64,000 nucleotides of DNA. Source: an uncultured Lachnospiraceae bacterium. Lineage in GTDB: Bacteria; Bacillota; Clostridia; Lachnospirales; Lachnospiraceae. The position numbers were made by a program, and so were the translations under genes. Of this stretch, positions 25,147 to 33,562 are shown one piece after another (within the stretch, counting starts at the first letter, position 1; the number at the start of each line of letters is the position of its first letter). Under the pieces are notes generated by a model. It searched no databases. It was not told where the DNA came from and saw only the letters and a program-made list of their open reading frames with translations. Location: positions 124,001-188,000 of the forward strand of contig CAJUNN010000001.1 of assembly GCA_910587955.1 (NCBI GenBank), written 5' to 3'.

Positions 25147-26247
25147 GTGGCAGGTTCAATTTTCGGAAAACATTTCTGCATCTCCACCTGGGGGGAATCC
25201 CACGGAAAAGCCATCGGGGTTGTGGTGGATGGCTGTCCGGCCGGTCTGCCCCTTTCGGAGGAAGATATTCAGGCATATTTAAACCGCAGGAGGCCGGGAC
25301 AGTCCCTCTATACCACCAGCAGGCAGGAGGCGGACCAGGTAGAGATTCTGTCCGGAATCTTTGAAGGAAAGACCACGGGGACGCCCATTTCTATGGCCGT
25401 GTACAATACTTCCCAGCGCTCCGGGGATTACAGCGAGATTGCGTCTTATTACCGGCCGGGACACGCGGACTACACCTTTGATCAGAAATACGGTTTCCGG
25501 GATTACCGGGGAGGCGGGCGCTCTTCCGGCAGGGAAACCATCGGCCGGGTTGCGGCCGGGGCGGTTGCGGCCAAGATTTTAAAGGAGCTGGGCATTGAGC
25601 TTTGCGCCTATACCTGCGCCGTGGGGGACATTGAGATTGACCGGGAGCATTTTTCACGGGAAGAGATCGGGAAAAATCCCTTTTTTATGCCGGATAGGGA
25701 AGCAGCAAAGAGGGCGGCCAGGTATGTGCAGGCCTGTATGGAGGCCCGGGATTCTTGCGGCGGTGTGGTAGAGTGCGTGATTACCGGAGTGCCGGCCGGC
25801 CTTGGAGAGCCCTGCTTTGACAAACTGGATGCCAGGCTTGCCGGAGCAGTGATGTCCGTGGGAGCGGTAAAAGGCGTAGAGATCGGAGACGGATTTGCGG
25901 CTGCCGTGGCAAAGGGCAGCACCAATAATGATGTTTTCGTAAGCCGGGACGGCGTGATTGGCAAGGAGACCAATCATGCGGGAGGCATCCTGGGCGGAAT
26001 CAGCGACAGCAGCACAGTGATTGTGCGGGCCGCCGTCAAGCCCACGCCGTCCATTGCCGCCAGGCAGCGCACGGTGAATAAAGACGGGGAAAATATTGAG
26101 ATCTGCATCCATGGACGCCACGATCCGGTGATTGTCCCCCGGGCGGTGGTGGTAATAGAAGCCATGGCGGCGCTGACGGTGGCGGATGTCCTTCTGGACG
26201 GTATGGGTGCGAAAATGGAACATATACAGAAGATCTGGGGTGTGTGA
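25147..26247 (+). CDS. aroC: Chorismate synthase
   Basis: 366 residues from a GTG with GGGAGGTAAATT upstream. It converts 5-enolpyruvylshikimate-3-phosphate to chorismate using reduced FMN. Signatures: FCISTWGESHGKAIGVVVDG near the start, FDQKYGFRDYRGGGRSSGR in the middle, and AGGILGGISDSSTVIVR, RHDPVIVPRAVVVIEAM near the end, all canonical. It stands alone from other shikimate genes in the window. Its stop overlaps a possible GTG of the PTS regulator, so readthrough co-expression with that gene is likely although their functions differ. Confidence 0.97.
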   Translation: MAGSIFGKHFCISTWGESHGKAIGVVVDGCPAGLPLSEEDIQAYLNRRRPGQSLYTTSRQEADQVEILSGIFEGKTTGTPISMAVYNTSQRSGDYSEIASYYRPGHADYTFDQKYGFRDYRGGGRSSGRETIGRVAAGAVAAKILKELGIELCAYTCAVGDIEIDREHFSREEIGKNPFFMPDREAAKRAARYVQACMEARDSCGGVVECVITGVPAGLGEPCFDKLDARLAGAVMSVGAVKGVEIGDGFAAAVAKGSTNNDVFVSRDGVIGKETNHAGGILGGISDSSTVIVRAAVKPTPSIAARQRTVNKDGENIEICIHGRHDPVIVPRAVVVIEAMAALTVADVLLDGMGAKMEHIQKIWGV

Positions 26248-26255
26248 GGTACGCC

Positions 26256-28142
26256 ATGTCAAATTTAAATGCCAGACAAATCAAGTGCCTGAAGCTTTTG
26301 TGGCAGGAGCAGCAATTCCGCTCCGCAGGATATCTGGCAGAAAAGCTGAAGGTATCGGATAAGACGGTTCTGCAGGATTTGAAAGTGATCCAGGAATACT
26401 TAAATCCTTTTCATGTAACTCTGATACGAAAGACGGGAAGGGGAATCTATCTTCCGGAAAAAGTCCGGGGAAACCAGGAACTCATAAGCAGCCTGGAGAG
26501 CGAAGGGGAAGAGATGGGCCCGATGTCTACGGAAGCGCGGCGGCAGGAGATTACAAAGCGGCTGCTTTTGATGGACGAGAAAGGATTGTCTATCCAGAAG
26601 CTTTCCGAGGAGTTTTACGTGAGCAGGGCCAGCATTGTAAATGATTTTAAATTTATTGAGCGCTGGGGAGAGCGTTACCGGCTGAAGCTTATGAAGAACC
26701 GCAGCGGAAGAATGTTCGCAGGCCAGGAGAAGGGGATCCGGCATGCCATCGCTGCGTGGATCCGGGAGCGGAACCCGTCCAAAAATACGGAGATCACGCC
26801 GGGAGAATACATGTCCTTCCGGGAGGACAGCCGGTTTGTACATACGGGATTTTTCACGGAGGAGGAGAACTGTCTATCCGGGGAAATGATGGAATACCTG
26901 GAGGCGGAGTGCGGCCAGATGGTTTCGGAGCCCTATTACAGCTACTTAAGGGATCACATTCTCATCTGCATTTCCCGGGTGAGGAGGAAGCACTTTATCG
27001 GTGCCAATGAGGAAAAGCCCCAGGAAATGCAGACAGTACAGCTTGACTATGCACGGGGTCTTCTGGAACTTATCCGGAAGAAGTGGGAAGCTCCGGAACA
27101 GGAGAGCTACTACCTGTACAAATATCTTATTACCTCGGATCTGGTGGTAAAAAAGCCCCGTTGCAGGCAGGCGGCCGGGATGGAAAACCCGGAAAATTTT
27201 GATCTGGCTCAGAGGGTGGCGGAGGAACTTACGAAGTGCATTCTCAAAGCGCTGCGTATTACGGTGGATGATAATTCCGATCTGCTGAACGGGCTTTTGC
27301 AGCATGTAAGGCCCATGCTGAACCGCCTGCGGTACGACATTCACATTCAGAGCAGCATTTTGGAGGATACGCAGGAAAATTACGGTGAACTGCTGGGCTT
27401 GTGCCAGTCTGCCCTCTGGTGTATCAGCCATAAATATTCCCTGAAAGAGGTTAACTTAAACGAGGTGTCCTATATTGCCACTTACTATCAGGCCATGCTG
27501 GAAGAAAAGCGCATGGGAAAACGCATTCTGGTGGTATCCAACAGCGGCTTCGGCACGACCCAGCTGCTGGTGACCAAGTTAAGGCAGCATTTCCCCCTGT
27601 ATGAGATTGCGGATGTAGTGTCCATGATTCAGCTGGAGAAGTGGACGGATTTGGACAAAATTGATTTTCTGGTTTCCACCATGCCCCTGGAGAATATGCC
27701 TGTGCCCTGTTTCCTGGTTTCTGCTGTCATGTCGGATGCGGATATCCGAAATATCCAGGATACCATGTCGGCAAGCTGGATGGAGGAACAGTTTTCCCTG
27801 GAACATTTGGAGGCGCAGTACCGGAAGGGAAAGCTGGAATTGCACACCGTGGAGTGCATGGACAGCCTGCGGGGCATTCATTCTCCCTACCGGGAAAAAA
27901 GATTTCCCTGGGGGCATTGCCTGGAAACGGTTATCGGGATCAATTCGGAAAGCAGAACCAGCATTTACCGGAAGAAAGAGGAGACGGATATGTGGTACCT
28001 GGTGGCCCACGCCCGTACCTACGACGATCTGCTGGAGCAGCTTTCCGAAAGCTACCAGATGCTCTGCAGTGCAAAAGGGCGCAGGCTTACAGAGCGGTGT
28101 TACCGGACGGAAGACCTGCAGACGGTTTTTGACAATCAGTAG
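26256..28142 (+). CDS. BglG/MtlR-type PTS-regulated transcriptional regulator
   Basis: 628 residues from ATG 26256 (GAGG 6 bases upstream; a GTG at 26244 overlapping aroC is the alternative). Domains: two helix-turn-helix regions (AGYLAEKLKVSDKTVLQDL, about 20-45; IQKLSEEFYVSRASIVNDF, about 110-135), PRD domains (about 195-305 and 325-415), then an EIIB-like domain starting RILVVSNSGFGTTQLL. In that loop the catalytic cysteine of EIIB is replaced by Ser428, so it cannot be phosphorylated in the usual way. PRD2 shows YIATYYQAM where a histidine is usual. The C-terminal ~110 residues do not make a full EIIA. Probable activator of the PTS operon at 29256. Confidence 0.85.
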   Translation: MSNLNARQIKCLKLLWQEQQFRSAGYLAEKLKVSDKTVLQDLKVIQEYLNPFHVTLIRKTGRGIYLPEKVRGNQELISSLESEGEEMGPMSTEARRQEITKRLLLMDEKGLSIQKLSEEFYVSRASIVNDFKFIERWGERYRLKLMKNRSGRMFAGQEKGIRHAIAAWIRERNPSKNTEITPGEYMSFREDSRFVHTGFFTEEENCLSGEMMEYLEAECGQMVSEPYYSYLRDHILICISRVRRKHFIGANEEKPQEMQTVQLDYARGLLELIRKKWEAPEQESYYLYKYLITSDLVVKKPRCRQAAGMENPENFDLAQRVAEELTKCILKALRITVDDNSDLLNGLLQHVRPMLNRLRYDIHIQSSILEDTQENYGELLGLCQSALWCISHKYSLKEVNLNEVSYIATYYQAMLEEKRMGKRILVVSNSGFGTTQLLVTKLRQHFPLYEIADVVSMIQLEKWTDLDKIDFLVSTMPLENMPVPCFLVSAVMSDADIRNIQDTMSASWMEEQFSLEHLEAQYRKGKLELHTVECMDSLRGIHSPYREKRFPWGHCLETVIGINSESRTSIYRKKEETDMWYLVAHARTYDDLLEQLSESYQMLCSAKGRRLTERCYRTEDLQTVFDNQ

Positions 28143-28167
28143 CATACAGAGGCGTAAAGAGGATCGG

Positions 28168-28196
28168 GAACTGCCGGGACAGTCCCGGTTCTTTTT
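28168..28196. terminator. Terminator after the PTS regulator
   Basis: GAAC-TG-CCGGGAC (28168-28180) pairs with GTCCCGG-TTC (28182-28191), then five T. It may also serve the convergent SDR gene. Confidence 0.8.
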
Positions 28197-28205
28197 GCAT
28201 CTGTT

Positions 28206-28967
28206 TCAGAGCATGGTTCCGCCGGAGCAGTCCACCACGGCGCCGATGATCTGCCGGGAGAGAGGGGAACAGAGAAAAGCGGCGATATGGCCCATGTCTT
28301 CCGGGAGGGCCCAGCCGATTCGCAGCTCTTTCTCTTTCGCTTTACACTGGGGAGAGCCGGGATCCTGGTAAAAGCTGCTGAGCACATAGCCGGGAACCAT
28401 GGCATTTACAAAAATGCCGTCCCCGATGAGGTCGTTGGCCATGCGCTGAGTCAGCGTCGCGATGGCCCCTTTTGCAGTGGCATAGGGGATTTTGTTGTGG
28501 CTTGTGCTGTGAAAAGCGGCTTTGGCGGAGAGGTTTACGATATGTCCGCCGTGTCTGCTCCGCCTGCATTCCTGTACAAAACATTGGGACATGGTGAATA
28601 CGTGGGACAGGCAGCCGTCCAGACAGGACTGCCATTGTTCCAGGGTGAGATCCGCAAAGGACGTGCCGTCCGGGCTTCCCCCTGCTGCGTTGTTGATCAG
28701 GATATCCGTAGTGGGATAAGAAGCGAGAACCTCCCGGTAAAAGGAATGAACCTGGGCGGGAACCGTGAGATCCGCCTGTATGGCCATGGCCTTGATTCCG
28801 TATTGATCCGTAAGCCGATGCACAAATTCTTTGGCTCCCCGGGAGTCCGAGCGGTAGGCCAGAGCCAGATTCACGCCCTCTTCGGCCAGGACTTTTGCGA
28901 TTCCCGCCCCGATTCCCTTAGTGCCTCCGGTAATAACGGCATATTTTCCGCGGATCTGTAAATTCAT
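28206..28967 (-). CDS. Short-chain dehydrogenase/reductase, FabG-like
   Basis: 253 residues from the minus-strand ATG at 28967 (AGGAGG upstream; an earlier in-frame start at 29003 lies in the promoter). The NAD(P) motif is TGGTKGIGAG, then NNAAG, a catalytic serine in VNLSAK, and the YxxxK pair in YATAKGA. The C-terminus GAVVDCSGGTML is the usual SDR ending. Reaction: NAD(P)-dependent oxidation or reduction of a hydroxyl or keto group; substrate unknown. It is divergent from the sugar operon at 29256, so it could act on a related sugar, but could equally be independent. Confidence 0.9.
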   Translation of the reverse strand: MNLQIRGKYAVITGGTKGIGAGIAKVLAEEGVNLALAYRSDSRGAKEFVHRLTDQYGIKAMAIQADLTVPAQVHSFYREVLASYPTTDILINNAAGGSPDGTSFADLTLEQWQSCLDGCLSHVFTMSQCFVQECRRSRHGGHIVNLSAKAAFHSTSHNKIPYATAKGAIATLTQRMANDLIGDGIFVNAMVPGYVLSSFYQDPGSPQCKAKEKELRIGWALPEDMGHIAAFLCSPLSRQIIGAVVDCSGGTML

Positions 28968-29001
28968 AATGAATTGCCTCCTTTTCTGGATGATGAGCTT
29001 C

Positions 29002-29030
29002 ATTATAGTATGGAATCAGGAAGAAAGCAA
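29002..29030 (-). promoter_or_regulatory. Promoter of the SDR gene
   Basis: Minus strand TTGCTT (29030-29025) and TATAAT (29007-29002), spacing 17. Confidence 0.65.
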
Positions 29031-29164
29031 TCAGATATTTGGCTGAATTGCCTGTAAAATAGGGATAAATTTTTCCTTTTATTAGGATAACAGATAAACA
29101 AAGCAGAAAAAATCACACCTCAATCGTCAATTTGTACATTTTTTCCCTATTGATACGGAAGTGC

Positions 29165-29201
29165 TTTGGTATTTCGGAGAAGGGATGCCAAATGGTATAG
29201 T
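29165..29201 (+). promoter_or_regulatory. Promoter and possible operator of the PTS/aldolase operon
   Basis: TATAGT (29196-29201) has only a poor -35 (TTCGGA, 29173-29178) at 17 bases, as expected of an activator-dependent promoter. The imperfect inverted repeat TTTGGTAT (29165-29172) / ATGCCAAA (29185-29192) brackets the -35. It is a candidate site for the PRD regulator at 26256. Confidence 0.5.
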
Positions 29202-29255
29202 TGAAGTGAAATCAGAGAGGGCAGGGAAAGCCCAAGGGAAGAAAGGAGACTCGGA

Positions 29256-30296
29256 ATGAAAGTAGTAGCGATTACGGGTGAACGCAAGGCAGAAGTACTG
29301 GAAACCAAGAAGCCTGCACTGGGAAAAAATCAGATTATGATGAAAGTGAACGGGTGTGCTTTATGTACCTGGGAGCAGCGCATGTATTCGGGAGTCATTA
29401 AGTATATTACGCCTCCTTTTGTAGGCGGACACGAGGTTGCAGGAGAGATTGCAGAGATTGGAGAGGGAGTGGATCCGAAAACCTATCCCATCGGCAAAAA
29501 GATTGTGGCCAATCTCATCAAAAAACCCTGCGGAAAATGTTATTTCTGCCGTCACGGCATGGAAAACCTCTGCAAAATGGCGGATGATATTGACGAAGGT
29601 TATGAGATCCCCGGAACGGGCGGACTGGGCGAGTACCTGCGGCTGAACCTGGATCAGGTTTACTTTGTGCCGGATGATATGCCTACAGAGAAGGCTGTGT
29701 TTGCGGAGCCCCTGGGCTGCGTGATTCAGAGTATCAACCAGGCCCCCATTAATTTGGGCGACAATGTAGTCGTTATCGGCGGCGGCATTATGGGACAGCT
29801 GCATGTAATGTGTGCAAAAGCCCGGGGAGCCTATGTGATTATGAGCGAGATCGATCCCAAGCGCCGGGAGCTGGCCGAAGAGCTTGGCTGCGATGTAACT
29901 TTTAATCCTATGGAGACAGATGCCGTGCAGTATGTAAAGGATCTCACAGACGGCATGGGCGCAGAGGCAGTCTTCAATACCACGGCAGTGGCAGCGGTGG
30001 CGGAGCAGGCGGTAAAGATGACGGCTCCCAAAGGAACGGTGGTTATGTACAGCTCCATCCATTCCGGAAAAGACATTCCCATGGATGTGGGATACATCCA
30101 CAACAAAGGCATCCGCATTACGGGAACCAAGAGCCCCAGCGTGCGTTCCTTTACGGAATCTGTAAACTGCCTTACAAAGGGGATCATTGATCCGTCCAAG
30201 CTTGTAAGCGGCGTGTTCACCCCGGAAGCGTGTACGGAGGCTTTTGAGACGGCTCTGCGTCCCGATACCTTCCGCTGTATCATCGAGTATAAATAG
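29256..30296 (+). CDS. Zinc-dependent medium-chain dehydrogenase (sorbitol/threonine dehydrogenase-like)
   Basis: 346 residues with AAAGGAG upstream. Catalytic zinc ligands are likely Cys37 (in GCALCTWEQ), His59 and Glu60 (in VGGHEVAGE). The structural zinc loop CGKCYFCRHGMENLC is complete. The Rossmann motif is VVIGGGIMGQLHV. Family members oxidise polyols, sugar alcohol phosphates or threonine with NAD(P). As first gene of the PTS operon it probably oxidises the imported phosphorylated polyol to a keto compound that the next gene's aldolase can cleave; this is inference from context. Confidence 0.9.
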   Translation: MKVVAITGERKAEVLETKKPALGKNQIMMKVNGCALCTWEQRMYSGVIKYITPPFVGGHEVAGEIAEIGEGVDPKTYPIGKKIVANLIKKPCGKCYFCRHGMENLCKMADDIDEGYEIPGTGGLGEYLRLNLDQVYFVPDDMPTEKAVFAEPLGCVIQSINQAPINLGDNVVVIGGGIMGQLHVMCAKARGAYVIMSEIDPKRRELAEELGCDVTFNPMETDAVQYVKDLTDGMGAEAVFNTTAVAAVAEQAVKMTAPKGTVVMYSSIHSGKDIPMDVGYIHNKGIRITGTKSPSVRSFTESVNCLTKGIIDPSKLVSGVFTPEACTEAFETALRPDTFRCIIEYK

Positions 30297-30320
30297 AAAA
30301 GAAAGCAAAGGAGATTCAAG

Positions 30321-31148
30321 ATGTTAGCAAATCTGAAAGATATTTTAAGCAAGGCGAAAGCCGAAAATTACTGTGTTCCCGCCCTGGGTATCGGAAACGA
30401 AATTAATTTTATGGCATGTTTGGAAGCGGCGGAGGAGAAGCGCTCCCCAGTAATTATGCTGTTCATGTATGGAAAAAATGATATTATGCGCTTTGGAAAA
30501 TGGGCCAGAGAGCAGGCGGCGGCGGCAAGTGTTCCCGTATCCATCATTTTGGATCACGGTGCAGAGTATGAACATGCCATCTGGGCGATTCATGCGGGCT
30601 TTACGGATATAATGGTAGACCGCTCCAAGCTTTCCTTTGAGGAAAATGCAGCTCAGGTTAAGGAGCTGACGAAAATTGCACACGCCTGCGGCATGGGTGT
30701 AGAGGCAGAGCTGGGCCATGTAGCCATGGGTGATGAGAGCGTATTCACCCGCCCGGACGAAGCGCTGGCTTTTGTACAGGAGACAGGGGTAGATGCGCTG
30801 GCAGTTGCCATCGGAACGGCCCACGGCGCTTACAAGGATGCGCCGCAGCTTCAGTTCGAGCTGCTGAAAGAGCTCCGGGATCTGGTTCCCGTACCCCTGG
30901 TGCTCCACGGCGGTTCCGGAACGGGAGACGAAAACCTGAAAAAAGCCTGCAGCATGGGAATCAATAAATTGAATGTTGCTTATGAGCTGTACACAGGCGC
31001 GCTGGACAGCTATAAGAATTATACAGAATCTTTGCCCGAGCAGTGGCGCACATGGGCTCCCTACGACCTTTACGAAAAGCTGGGAGCGGGTGTGAAAGCA
31101 GTTGCGGAGCATCATATGGAGCTGTGCGGCTCTGTAGGAAAGGCATAA
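30321..31148 (+). CDS. Class II (zinc) aldolase, fructose/tagatose-bisphosphate aldolase family
   Basis: 275 residues, GatY/KbaY/Fba length. The zinc and phosphate motifs are present: SIILDHGAEYEHAIWAI, GVEAELGHVAMG, DALAVAIGTAHGAYK, and VLHGGSGTG followed by NKLNVAYEL. It would cleave a ketose (bis)phosphate to DHAP (or glycolaldehyde-type donor) and an aldehyde. No phosphofructokinase or tagatose-6-P kinase lies in the operon, so the substrate may be a ketose-1-phosphate rather than a bisphosphate. 24 bases after the dehydrogenase. Confidence 0.92.
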   Translation: MLANLKDILSKAKAENYCVPALGIGNEINFMACLEAAEEKRSPVIMLFMYGKNDIMRFGKWAREQAAAASVPVSIILDHGAEYEHAIWAIHAGFTDIMVDRSKLSFEENAAQVKELTKIAHACGMGVEAELGHVAMGDESVFTRPDEALAFVQETGVDALAVAIGTAHGAYKDAPQLQFELLKELRDLVPVPLVLHGGSGTGDENLKKACSMGINKLNVAYELYTGALDSYKNYTESLPEQWRTWAPYDLYEKLGAGVKAVAEHHMELCGSVGKA

Positions 31149-31173
31149 AAAAACCAGAGAAAGGAGGGAACTT

Positions 31174-31668
31174 ATGAGGAATGTAGTCCTGGCTCGGATT
31201 GACGAGCGGATGCTGCATGGCCAGGTATGCACCAAGTGGATGCAGGCCACCCATGCAAATGTGATCGTATTGGCGGATGACGATCTTGTGAACGACAAAT
31301 TTACCTGTAAGATTTTTATGGGAATGAAGCCGGCAGGAACGGAACTCGAGATTCTGACAGTGGAGCAGGCGATTACATATTTGAAGGAGGATTCCCCGGC
31401 AAACGAGAAGGTCATGCTGCTCACCAAATGTGCACAGAGCTTTCTGCGTATGCGGGAGCAGGGTGCGGCGTATGAGAAAATCATCTGCGGATCCGCAGCG
31501 GTCAGCGGAAACAAGTACGGCAAGCGTACCCGGCTGATCCGGGATCTGTACGCCAGCGAGAGTGAGAAGGAAGCCATGCGTGCCCTGATCGGCGACGGGG
31601 TCGAGATGGTGTACCAGCTGGCCATCGACAACACCCCGGTAGACCTGGCGAAACTCTTAAAAAAGTAA
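31174..31668 (+). CDS. PTS system mannose/fructose/sorbose family IIB component
   Basis: 164 residues with AAAGGAGG upstream. Phospho-acceptor His15 is in RIDERMLHGQV, the mannose-class IIB signature. A LTVEQAITYL region and a C-terminal domain (to DLAKLLKK) follow as usual. It takes phosphate from the IIA protein (35367) and passes it to the sugar at the IIC/IID pore. A ~220-base gap with two structured repeats separates it from IIC, unusual in such operons. Confidence 0.95.
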   Translation: MRNVVLARIDERMLHGQVCTKWMQATHANVIVLADDDLVNDKFTCKIFMGMKPAGTELEILTVEQAITYLKEDSPANEKVMLLTKCAQSFLRMREQGAAYEKIICGSAAVSGNKYGKRTRLIRDLYASESEKEAMRALIGDGVEMVYQLAIDNTPVDLAKLLKK

Positions 31669-31679
31669 CAAATGACAAA

Positions 31680-31888
31680 AACAGCGTAGCCCTGAACAAT
31701 GCCCGGAAGAATTTGCGGACGCAGCTTTAGCGGCCGGAAATCCTTCTCAGGAAAGGCAGTGAGAGGGACGAAGCGGAACTAAAAAACAGCGAAGTCCCGA
31801 ACAATGCCCGGAAGGATTTACGGACGCAGCTTTTCGGCCGGAAATCCTTCTCAGAGGGGGCAGTGAGAGGGACGAAGCGGAACTAAAA
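31680..31888 (+). repeat. Tandem pair of structured intergenic elements between PTS IIB and IIC
   Basis: Two head-to-tail units, 31680-31784 (105 bases) and 31785-31888 (104 bases), about 90% identical. Each starts AACAGCG and ends GCGGAACTAAAA. In unit 2, GTCCC (31794-31798) pairs with GGGAC (31869-31873) and GAAGGATTT (31811-31819) with AAATCCTTC (31842-31850). Unit 1 keeps the fold with a mismatch (GAAGAATTT at 31706-31714). The second unit ends just before the GGAGGA of IIC. No open frame fits. A shorter relative is at 20831-20890. Confidence 0.85.
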
Positions 31889-31903
31889 ATGGAGGAGATT
31901 GTT

Positions 31904-32641
31904 ATGACATTTTTTCAGGCATTTTTATGCGGCGTCATTTACTGGATCGGTAACTGTTCGTTTGCAAGAGCCTACTTTGTGTTCAGTAAACCTTTGGTAG
32001 CAGGCTTTCTGGTAGGCCTGGTCTTTGGAAATCCGCTGGAAGGCGCAATGATCGGCGCCCAGATCAACATGATTTATCTGGGATGGATCGGAGCCGGCGG
32101 CGCTTCCCCGGCAGACCCCTGCGCGGCAGGCGTTCTGAGTACGGCTTTTGTTCTGGCAACGGGCCTTGACATGGATGCGGCTCTGGTACTTGCGGTTCCC
32201 GTAGGCCTGGTTGCCATCGCTCTTTACACCATGCTCATGACAGTGATGTCTGCATGCGGCCATCTGTGCCAGAAATTTATCGATGACGGTAAGATTGGCA
32301 GCCTTTGGATTCCCGTATGGCTGCTGCCTCTGGTTATTACATTTATCGGCTACGGAATTCCCTGTATGCTGTGCGCGTATTTCGGAGCGGATCTGGTATA
32401 CGCCCTGGCGGACGTACTCATGGGCAAAGCCCTGACGGTAGTATCCCTGATTGGCGGTATGCTCCCGGCAGTAGGTATTGCTATTAACCTTTCCTTTATC
32501 TTCAAGGGAGAAGCCCGGATCTGGCTGCTGGTAGGCTTTATCGCCGCCGCATACCTGGAGCTTGGTCTTATCCCCATTGCACTCATTGGCTTTGTAGGCG
32601 CGGTTATTTATTTCTACCGCAATAAAACGGAGGTGGCATAA
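31904..32641 (+). CDS. PTS system mannose/sorbose family IIC component
   Basis: 245 residues from ATG 31904, which has GGAGGA 7 bases upstream; an ATG at 31889 precedes that site and is unlikely. About seven or eight hydrophobic segments. The family region GAMIGAQINMIYLGWIGAGG with the following PADPCAAG is clear. With IID it forms the membrane pore. Its stop shares a base with the IID start (TAATG). Confidence 0.94.
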   Translation: MTFFQAFLCGVIYWIGNCSFARAYFVFSKPLVAGFLVGLVFGNPLEGAMIGAQINMIYLGWIGAGGASPADPCAAGVLSTAFVLATGLDMDAALVLAVPVGLVAIALYTMLMTVMSACGHLCQKFIDDGKIGSLWIPVWLLPLVITFIGYGIPCMLCAYFGADLVYALADVLMGKALTVVSLIGGMLPAVGIAINLSFIFKGEARIWLLVGFIAAAYLELGLIPIALIGFVGAVIYFYRNKTEVA

Positions 32642-33465
32642 TGGCTGAATTGGTAAAGGTTTCGCAGAAAGCGCAAAAGAGATCGATTGTAAACTGGTTT
32701 TTGTCCTGTGCAGTAGGCGGAAACTACGAGTTCATGCACGGCATGGGATTTATGTATTCCATGGTGCCTGTTGTGAAAGAACTGTATCCCTCGGATGTAG
32801 AAAAACAGAAAGCAGTTCTGACCCGCCATCTGACATTTATCAATACGGAGCCTGAGGTAGGTACGGTGATCCACGGCGTGACCATTGCCATGGAAGAGCA
32901 GGTTGCTGCGGGAGCCGACTGCGACGCAGATCAGATCGTAGGTCTGAAGTCTGCTCTTATGGGCCCTCTGGCCGGTATCGGTGATTCCCTGATTCAGGGT
33001 ATTATCATTCCCATTCTGCTGGCTCTGTGTATTGACCTGACCAACAACGGCCTGGTGCTTGGTCCTGTGATTTATGCAGTATTGATGTATGCCATTATGA
33101 TCGGCTGCATGTGGCTTTGCTTTAAGGTCGGCTACAACAAGGGCGGCGATGCCATTGTGGACGTGATGGCAGCCGGAACCTTAGATAAGATTATGAATGC
33201 AGCCGGTATTGTGGGCTGCTGCGTAATGGGCGGCTTGATTGTAAACTATGTAAATCTTCAGTGCGCCCTGAATTTTACCATCAGTGGAACAGAATTCAAT
33301 ATCCAGACAGCACTGTTTGACGCAATCTGTCCCAAACTCCTGCCGCTGCTCTTGACGCTGGGATGCGTACAGGCACTGCGCAAAGGAAAGAAATCCCTTC
33401 ATATTATTTTGGTTATGATTGTGGCCGGCATTCTGTTCGGCCTGCTGGGAATTTTCAGTGCTTAA
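32641..33465 (+). CDS. PTS system mannose family IID component
   Basis: 274 residues. The N-terminal cytoplasmic part contains GGNYEFMHGMGFMYSMVPV and later EPEVGTVIHGVTIAMEEQ, the IID family signature; MGPLAGIGDSLIQG follows and leads into several membrane segments. Length and motifs are complete. Partner of IIC; coupled to it by overlap. Followed by a 14-bp stem-loop at 33493. Confidence 0.95.
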   Translation: MAELVKVSQKAQKRSIVNWFLSCAVGGNYEFMHGMGFMYSMVPVVKELYPSDVEKQKAVLTRHLTFINTEPEVGTVIHGVTIAMEEQVAAGADCDADQIVGLKSALMGPLAGIGDSLIQGIIIPILLALCIDLTNNGLVLGPVIYAVLMYAIMIGCMWLCFKVGYNKGGDAIVDVMAAGTLDKIMNAAGIVGCCVMGGLIVNYVNLQCALNFTISGTEFNIQTALFDAICPKLLPLLLTLGCVQALRKGKKSLHIILVMIVAGILFGLLGIFSA

Positions 33466-33492
33466 CTGCGTGACAGGGTTTACAAAGTGATG

Positions 33493-33532
33493 GAAAGAGG
33501 TGGCTGCAGGCAGGCATACAGCCGCCTCTTTC
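33493..33532 (+). promoter_or_regulatory. Strong stem-loop after PTS IID
   Basis: GAAAGAGGTGGCTG (33493-33506) pairs fully (one G-T) with CAGCCGCCTCTTTC (33519-33532). No T run follows, so it is more likely an mRNA 3' stabiliser or partial terminator that lowers expression of the following genes. Confidence 0.6.
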
Positions 33533-33562
33533 GCTACAGGAAGCCGGAAAGGAGGCGGTTTT

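Noticed and set aside
29160..29205. Sigma-54 promoter for the mannose-type PTS, as in LevR systems.
   Set aside because: No TGGCAC-N5-TTGC element is present, and the nearby regulator has no AAA+ domain.
31680..31888. Possible CRISPR array.
   Set aside because: Only two units of ~105 bases, no short repeats with unique spacers and no cas genes.
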